Below, in pieces: positions 59,432 to 64,000 of a stretch of DNA of 64,000 nucleotides. This DNA is from JBBSUQ01 sp964389755 (GTDB lineage: Bacteria > Bacteroidota > Bacteroidia > Flavobacteriales_D > Crocinitomicaceae), in assembly GCA_964389755.1 (NCBI GenBank), contig CAYMEW010000001.1, positions 1 through 64,000 on the forward strand, given 5' to 3'. Under the pieces are notes generated by a model, which was not told the DNA's origin, did no database searches, and was given only the letters and a program-made list of their open reading frames with translations. Made by a program: the position numbers and the translations under genes. Numbering within the stretch: the stretch's first letter is position 1; every line of letters begins with the position of its first letter.

Positions 59432-60361
59432 ATGAGTTTACTGACTGTTGGTAGTGTGGCTTTCGATGCGATCGAGACGCCTTTCGGGAAAACCGATAAA
59501 ATCATCGGGGGAGCCGGTACGTACATTGCGCTGGCTGCTTCATTCTTTGAAACCCGTCAAAAGATCGTTTCCGTGGTAGGAGAAGATTTCCCCTCCGATA
59601 TGCTTCAGGTTCTGGAAGAGCGCGGAGTAAATATCGAAGGACTGCAGGTGAAACAGGGAGAAAAGACCTTTTTCTGGTCCGGAAAGTATCACAACGACAT
59701 GAATTCACGCGATACGCTGGTCACGGAACTGAACGTGCTCGAACACTTCGACCCGATCATCCCGGCTTCATACCAGTCTACTGAATTCCTGATGCTCGGG
59801 AACCTCAGCCCGCAGGTTCAGAAACTGGTGATCGAACGCCTCGAAAAACGCCCGAAACTCATCGCGATGGACACGATGAACTTCTGGATGGATATTGCCC
59901 TTGAACCGCTCAAGGAAACGCTGAAACTGGTGGATGTGCTCATCATCAACGACGAGGAGGCACGCCAGCTTTCAAATGAATATTCGCTCGTAAAAGCAGC
60001 CAAGATCATCCGTGATATGGGGCCGAAATACCTCATCATCAAAAAAGGAGAACACGGAGCTTTGCTCTTCCACGGGAACCAGGTGTTCTTTGCCCCTGCA
60101 TTGCCGCTCGAGGAAGTATTCGATCCGACCGGAGCCGGAGATACCTTCGCCGGAGGATTTATGGGATATCTTTCGAGTTCGGGAGACATTTCTTTCGATA
60201 ACATGAAGCGCGCGATCATCGCCGGATCGGCTCTCGCCTCTTTCTGCGTTGAAAAATTCGGTACCGAAAAACTGATTGATATCAGTCGCGAAGAAATTGA
60301 AAAAAGAATTGGTAAGTTTGTAGAACTTACTGATTTCAAAATGGTTGAAACAGTCAGTTAA
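59432..60361 (+). CDS. PfkB-family sugar/nucleoside kinase
   Basis: Ribokinase-superfamily kinase of 309 residues. The N-terminal GGAGTYIALAASFF corresponds to the first PfkB signature. The C-terminal signature DPTGAGDTFAGGFMGYL contains the anion hole and the catalytic base Asp237. The substrate cannot be told; adenosine or a sugar are both possible. It is followed after 19 bases by the DUF349 gene. Confidence 0.9.
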   Translation: MSLLTVGSVAFDAIETPFGKTDKIIGGAGTYIALAASFFETRQKIVSVVGEDFPSDMLQVLEERGVNIEGLQVKQGEKTFFWSGKYHNDMNSRDTLVTELNVLEHFDPIIPASYQSTEFLMLGNLSPQVQKLVIERLEKRPKLIAMDTMNFWMDIALEPLKETLKLVDVLIINDEEARQLSNEYSLVKAAKIIRDMGPKYLIIKKGEHGALLFHGNQVFFAPALPLEEVFDPTGAGDTFAGGFMGYLSSSGDISFDNMKRAIIAGSALASFCVEKFGTEKLIDISREEIEKRIGKFVELTDFKMVETVS

Positions 60362-60380
60362 GAAATAATACCATCCTGTC

Positions 60381-62093
60381 ATGGAAAAGAAAGATTTCAT
60401 CGAATCACTCAAAGAGCTCACTTCCCGGGAAGACCTGTTACACGTGGGCCGCGATGTCAATGACCTCAAAACACGTTTCGGCGATTACCTGCTGGAAGAG
60501 GATCGCCAGCGCCAGGTGGCTCAACTTGAAGCGCAGGAACGCGGAGAAGAAGTGGATATGAGTCAGCCGGCCGACCCGCTGCGCGATGAATTTTTCGAAG
60601 TATACGGCAGTTATAAGGTCCGCCGGAAAGAACTGCTTGAGCAGAAAAGTGCCGAAGAAAGCCGAAATCTTTCGCTCAAGCGGGCTTTACTGAAAGAATT
60701 GCAGGAACTCGTAGCCAACGAAGAGAACATCGGAGCGCTGTTCGGGAAACGCAATGAGATCCACGACAAATGGAAACACATCGGTGACATTCCCCGCGAC
60801 AAGCAGGAAGAGATCCAGCACGAGTACTCGCGCCTTACCGAAGAGTTCTTCTACAATGTAACGATCTACAAAGAGCTCAAGGAGTTCGACCTGAAAAAGA
60901 ATTTTCAGCTTAAAAACGATATCATTGAGCAGGTTAAGGCACTCGTCGACCACGAATCGATCAAAGAGGTTGAGAACAACCTGCGCAACCTGCAGAATGA
61001 ATGGGAAGGAACCGGCCCGGTGGGTGAACACGACTGGGAGGAACTCAAAGAACGATACTGGACCGGCATCCGGGCAGTGCGCGAAAAGATCGATCATTTC
61101 TACGATGAACGTCGTCACGAATTGCGTGAAAACCTTACCAAAAAAGAAGCGTTACTCGGCGAAACACGTGAACTGATCACTGAATTGGATAAGCTCGACA
61201 GCGCAAAGAAGTGGGAAGATCATACCGCAAGCCTGCTTGACATCCAGGAGCGCTGGAAGAAGATCGGTTTTGGCCCGAAAAAGGAAAACGAAGAAGTTTG
61301 GGTCGCCTTCCGTGCCGAATGTGACCGTTTCTTCGAAGCAAAAAAAGCGTTCTTCGACGAATTGCGTTCGGAGTTCAACGAGGCAGCCGAAGCGAAGCAA
61401 AAACTGGTGGAACAGGCAGTAGCACTTAAAGAAAATACCGACTGGAAAGCAACGGCCGATAAATTGATCAGCCTGCAAAAACAGTGGAAAAAGGCCGGCC
61501 ATGCGGGACAAAAGAACGAGCAACGACTCTGGAAAGAGTTTCGCGGTGCCTGTGACAGCTTTTTCAATGCCCGGCAAAAACATTTTGAAGCGCAGGACCA
61601 GGTTAACGAACAAAATCTGCTCGCCAAACAGCAGATCATCGACCAGATACGCAATTACAGCCTCGCAGCCGATAAAAAACAGGCACTGGCAGATCTGCGT
61701 GAATTCTCAGCGGCATTTAACGCGATCGGACATGTCCCGATGTCTGACAAAGACACCGTGTACGAAGCCTACAAACAGGCCCTGGATGAGCATTACCAAA
61801 AATTGAAGCTGGAAGGCGAAGAAAAGGAAAAAGCGCTTTTCCAGGCTAAAATGGATACGATCCAGGCGAGTCCGAATGCGGAACGGCTTATTGAAAAGGA
61901 AAAAAGTGACATTCGCCGGCGCATAGACACGCTGAACCAGGAAATCATTCAATTTGAAAACAACCTCGGTTTCTTTGCCAGCAGCAAAAGTGCAGACGCG
62001 TTGAAAAAGGAAGTCATGGGGCGCATCGATGCGCACAAACGCAAAATAGAAGAACTCAAAGCGCAGCTTAAAATGTTCCGGGCTCATGAATAG
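60381..62093 (+). CDS. DUF349-domain protein
   Basis: Cytosolic, almost wholly helical protein of 570 residues with at least five DUF349 repeats, recognisable by IHDKWKHIGDIPRDKQEEI, LQNEWEGTGPVGEHDWEEL, IQERWKKIGFGPKKENEEV, LQKQWKKAGHAGQKNEQRL and FSAAFNAIGHVPMSDKDTV. The C-terminal part is a coiled coil (about 500-570). Multi-DUF349 proteins are common in Bacteroidota; the role is unknown. Overlaps the next gene by 8 bases. Confidence 0.88.
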   Translation: MEKKDFIESLKELTSREDLLHVGRDVNDLKTRFGDYLLEEDRQRQVAQLEAQERGEEVDMSQPADPLRDEFFEVYGSYKVRRKELLEQKSAEESRNLSLKRALLKELQELVANEENIGALFGKRNEIHDKWKHIGDIPRDKQEEIQHEYSRLTEEFFYNVTIYKELKEFDLKKNFQLKNDIIEQVKALVDHESIKEVENNLRNLQNEWEGTGPVGEHDWEELKERYWTGIRAVREKIDHFYDERRHELRENLTKKEALLGETRELITELDKLDSAKKWEDHTASLLDIQERWKKIGFGPKKENEEVWVAFRAECDRFFEAKKAFFDELRSEFNEAAEAKQKLVEQAVALKENTDWKATADKLISLQKQWKKAGHAGQKNEQRLWKEFRGACDSFFNARQKHFEAQDQVNEQNLLAKQQIIDQIRNYSLAADKKQALADLREFSAAFNAIGHVPMSDKDTVYEAYKQALDEHYQKLKLEGEEKEKALFQAKMDTIQASPNAERLIEKEKSDIRRRIDTLNQEIIQFENNLGFFASSKSADALKKEVMGRIDAHKRKIEELKAQLKMFRAHE

Positions 62094-62760
62094 ATTCATC
62101 AATTCCCTTCTGCTTGCCCTTTTCTTCCCCACCCTGTTACTGGCCATTTTCATCGGGTTTGATCTGCCCATCGGCTTTCTGAAAACCTCTGGCGCACAAC
62201 TTGGATATCGCTTTGAGATCCTGTTGGGCCTGGGTACCTTTATACTTGTCTTAAACTTACGTAGGAGCGTTCGCAGATGGACCGGAAGCTGGATGCTTCG
62301 TAAGAAAGATCGTTTCTTGTACAACGAACCTGTGAGTAGCAAACGACGCAAGCGCGTGGTCGTTTATCTTTTACTCGAAGCTTTTGTTATGAGTTTTCTC
62401 GCTGCAGCCTTGTACCGGCTTTCGCACGAAGTCTGGATGCCGGCCATCGGTTTTCTCTTTGGCGCACTCGACAGTGTTGTATTTTGCATTGTCGGAAGCA
62501 GCGGAAAGTATTTTCGCACGGGAATCAGTTCAAAAGCGCTCATCGTGGCAGACCGGGAAGTTCCCGTACTCTACTTCGAAGGGTTGCGCAAGATCACCTT
62601 ACAGCAGCAAACCATCTATTTCGATTATATTAAAGACCTTCAGCTTTCCGTACCGGTTGATGTGATCGATGAGGCGAACAAAGAAAGGTTCAAAACTGTT
62701 TTACTGGCACAAACCGATCCCGACCGCGTTTTTGTTAACGAGCATTTTAAAAACCTGTGA
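62086..62760 (+). CDS. Hypothetical membrane protein
   Basis: Protein of 224 residues with four hydrophobic segments (about 5-25, 44-61, 87-106, 113-133) and a soluble C-terminal domain (about 140-224) of strand pattern (ALIVADREVPVLYFEGLRKITL), PH-like in texture. No family is recognised. The start overlaps the DUF349 stop by 8 bases, and its stop lies one base before the thioredoxin ATG, so the three are one operon. Confidence 0.65.
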   Translation: MNRFINSLLLALFFPTLLLAIFIGFDLPIGFLKTSGAQLGYRFEILLGLGTFILVLNLRRSVRRWTGSWMLRKKDRFLYNEPVSSKRRKRVVVYLLLEAFVMSFLAAALYRLSHEVWMPAIGFLFGALDSVVFCIVGSSGKYFRTGISSKALIVADREVPVLYFEGLRKITLQQQTIYFDYIKDLQLSVPVDVIDEANKERFKTVLLAQTDPDRVFVNEHFKNL

Positions 62761-62761
62761 T

Positions 62762-63058
62762 ATGGGAAATTTTCGTGAGATCATTCAATCCGAGACACCG
62801 GTCCTCGTCGATTTCTTTGCAACCTGGTGTGGTCCGTGCAAAGCCATGGCTCCCGTACTCGATCAGCTGAAAAACGAGATGGGGAACGAAGTGCGCATTC
62901 TGAAGATCGATGTGGATAAGAACCAGGAAGCCGCTGCAAAATTCAACATTCGGGGCGTTCCGACTTTTATTCTTTTTCGAAAAGGCGAGATCCTGTGGCG
63001 CCAGAGCGGTGGTATGGACCTGCGCACACTGAAAGCTAAAATCAGGGAAGCCGTTTAA
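62762..63058 (+). CDS. Thioredoxin
   Basis: Protein of 98 residues with the WCGPC active site (22-26) and the cis-proline loop RGVPTFILF. No signal peptide, so cytosolic. ATG at 62762 is chosen because it gives the normal thioredoxin length; the frame extends further upstream inside the preceding gene. A general dithiol reductant. Last gene of the DUF349 operon. Confidence 0.93.
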   Translation: MGNFREIIQSETPVLVDFFATWCGPCKAMAPVLDQLKNEMGNEVRILKIDVDKNQEAAAKFNIRGVPTFILFRKGEILWRQSGGMDLRTLKAKIREAV

Positions 63059-63118
63059 ACGGAATACGTTTCGAGCTGCCTCTACCCGATTTTCAACCGA
63101 AAATATGGGATAAATCAC

Positions 63119-63126
63119 TATTTTTG
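63119..63126 (+). promoter_or_regulatory. -7 element (TATTTTTG) of ppa
   Basis: Exact TAnnTTTG, 38 bases before the ATG at 63165. Confidence 0.45.
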
Positions 63127-63164
63127 CCGAAAAAATTGCCAAGCAACAAATAATCGTGCAACTC

Positions 63165-63860
63165 ATGAAAGAAAAAGTGAATAAAATCGTGGAAGCCATG
63201 TCGCAGCGCTTCGTATCTCACCCGTGGCACGGTGTGGAGGTCGGAGAAAAAGCTCCGGAGATCGTGAATGCGTATATTGAGATCATTCCGGCTGATGCCA
63301 TTAAATACGAAATCGACAAACCGAGCGGTCACATTCTCGTGGACCGTCCGCAAAAACTGTCGAATCACATGCCCTGCCTGTATGGTTTCGTTCCGAAAAC
63401 TTTTTGTGACACGTCCGTTGCCGAATTCTGCCGTGAAAAAACCGGCCGCAATGACATTGAAGGTGACCAGGATCCGCTTGACATCTGCGTATTGAGCGAG
63501 CGTAACTTCGACCGGGGAAATATCCTCTGCGAAGCGAAGGTGATCGGTGGTTTCCGGATGATCGACGGTGGTGAGGCGGACGATAAGATCGTGGCGGTAC
63601 TGAAAGGCGACCAGGCTTACGGCGCGTTTAACGACATCAGCGAAATGCCGCAAATGGTCATCGATCGTGTTCGTCACTTCTTCCTGACTTACAAAGACCT
63701 CGACGGCAGCGCGAAAAATGTCGAGATCACTCATGTTTACGGACGCGAAGAGGCATACGAAGTGATTCGCCGTTCGGAATCCGATTACGCTGCCAAATAC
63801 GGGAACGTCAATGAAAAACTCGTGGAGGCGATCCTCGGTGCACTCGGTGCAGAAGCCTAA
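63165..63860 (+). CDS. ppa: Inorganic pyrophosphatase (family I)
   Basis: Hydrolyses pyrophosphate to phosphate and so drives biosynthetic reactions. The protein has 231 residues from ATG 63165; a GTG at 63156 is in frame but less likely. Conserved: AYIEIIPADAIKYEIDK, the family I metal motif DQDPLDICVL (D-x-D-P-x-D), and the late KVIGGFRMIDGGEADDKIVAV. It is longer than the E. coli enzyme (about 175 residues), with a modified PCLYGFVPKTFCD segment. A terminator follows. Confidence 0.93.
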   Translation: MKEKVNKIVEAMSQRFVSHPWHGVEVGEKAPEIVNAYIEIIPADAIKYEIDKPSGHILVDRPQKLSNHMPCLYGFVPKTFCDTSVAEFCREKTGRNDIEGDQDPLDICVLSERNFDRGNILCEAKVIGGFRMIDGGEADDKIVAVLKGDQAYGAFNDISEMPQMVIDRVRHFFLTYKDLDGSAKNVEITHVYGREEAYEVIRRSESDYAAKYGNVNEKLVEAILGALGAEA

Positions 63861-63884
63861 CAGAAGAACAGTATTTAAAATACG

Positions 63885-63918
63885 AAAAGGAGTCCGCGGA
63901 AAGCAGGCTCCTTTTTTT
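63885..63918 (+). terminator. Terminator of ppa
   Basis: AAAAGGAG (63885-63892) pairs with CTCCTTTT (63908-63915) and is followed by more T. Confidence 0.8.
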
Positions 63919-63943
63919 GTGTTCATCGCTTTGGTTAGCTATC

Positions 63944-63978
63944 AAAGCGCCGTCCACCGGTTCAGGCGGACGGGCTTT
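63944..63978. repeat. REP-like imperfect palindrome at the right edge
   Basis: AAAGC (63944-63948), CCGTCC and CC on the left pair with GG, GGACGG and GCTTT (63974-63978) on the right around a 6-base loop, with single-base bulges. This is a strong extragenic hairpin of REP type. Its sequence differs from the repeat at 1-58. Confidence 0.6.
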
Positions 63979-64000
63979 TGGCATCAGAGTCTCCGCCGGG

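Overview
The window looks like a Bacteroidota chromosome, most likely Flavobacteriales-like. The evidence is three secreted proteins ending in the gliding-motility/type IX secretion (CHU_C, type B) C-terminal domain, an IPExxxVDY-family gene next to pyruvate kinase, a DUF5723 outer-membrane protein, and repeated TAnnTTTG -7 promoter elements placed very close to start codons. Most genes are of moderate to high GC (single 60-base lines counted by eye reach about 60%) and code for core metabolism.

The left 11 kb is different. Positions 356-10980 hold what I read as a DNA-phosphorothioation defence island. The + strand carries a cysteine desulfurase (sspA), an SF2 helicase, a GHKL/HSP90-type ATPase and a phospholipase-D-like protein. 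The - strand carries DUF4007 (sspB), a large P-loop ATPase (sspC) and a DndC/PAPS-reductase-like protein (sspD). The two operons converge and their stop codons overlap. This matches an SspABCD modification module paired with an SspFGH-type effector module. The three effector genes are very AT-rich (about 30% GC in a counted line), sspBCD less so (about 38%). The SspA C-terminus is cut short exactly where the AT-rich block begins. Palindromes sit in front of both operons.

11.2-21 kb: a secreted DUF2723-like protein, a small winged-helix protein behind several inverted repeats, a three-gene - strand operon (CHASE3/PAS histidine kinase, REC-PAS-kinase, SLC13 permease with RCK_C domains), then a + strand envelope cluster (YtxH, holin-X-like, unknown, AI-2E/PerM family).

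21-38.5 kb: a type IX-secreted fibronectin-repeat protein with a secreted beta-propeller and ribE; dusB; gap translationally coupled to a DUF5723 protein; a CUB/P-domain type IX cargo with a small partner; a split transketolase whose two subunit genes flank a secreted von Willebrand factor A protein; a class III aminotransferase; mtnD; tonB.

38.7-64 kb: IPExxxVDY-pyk, a lectin-domain type IX cargo with exact 210-bp tandem repeats, an FMN reductase, ogt, a YjbR protein, a Crp-family regulator with a secreted partner, gcvP, a phosphopantetheinyl transferase, small lipoproteins, engB, an MBL-rhodanese protein, yebC, mtnB, pyrF-prfA-purM, a PfkB kinase, a DUF349 protein, thioredoxin and inorganic pyrophosphatase. 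I see no rRNA, tRNA, CRISPR array, transposase or integrase gene. All functional calls come from reading motifs by eye; no database search was possible.
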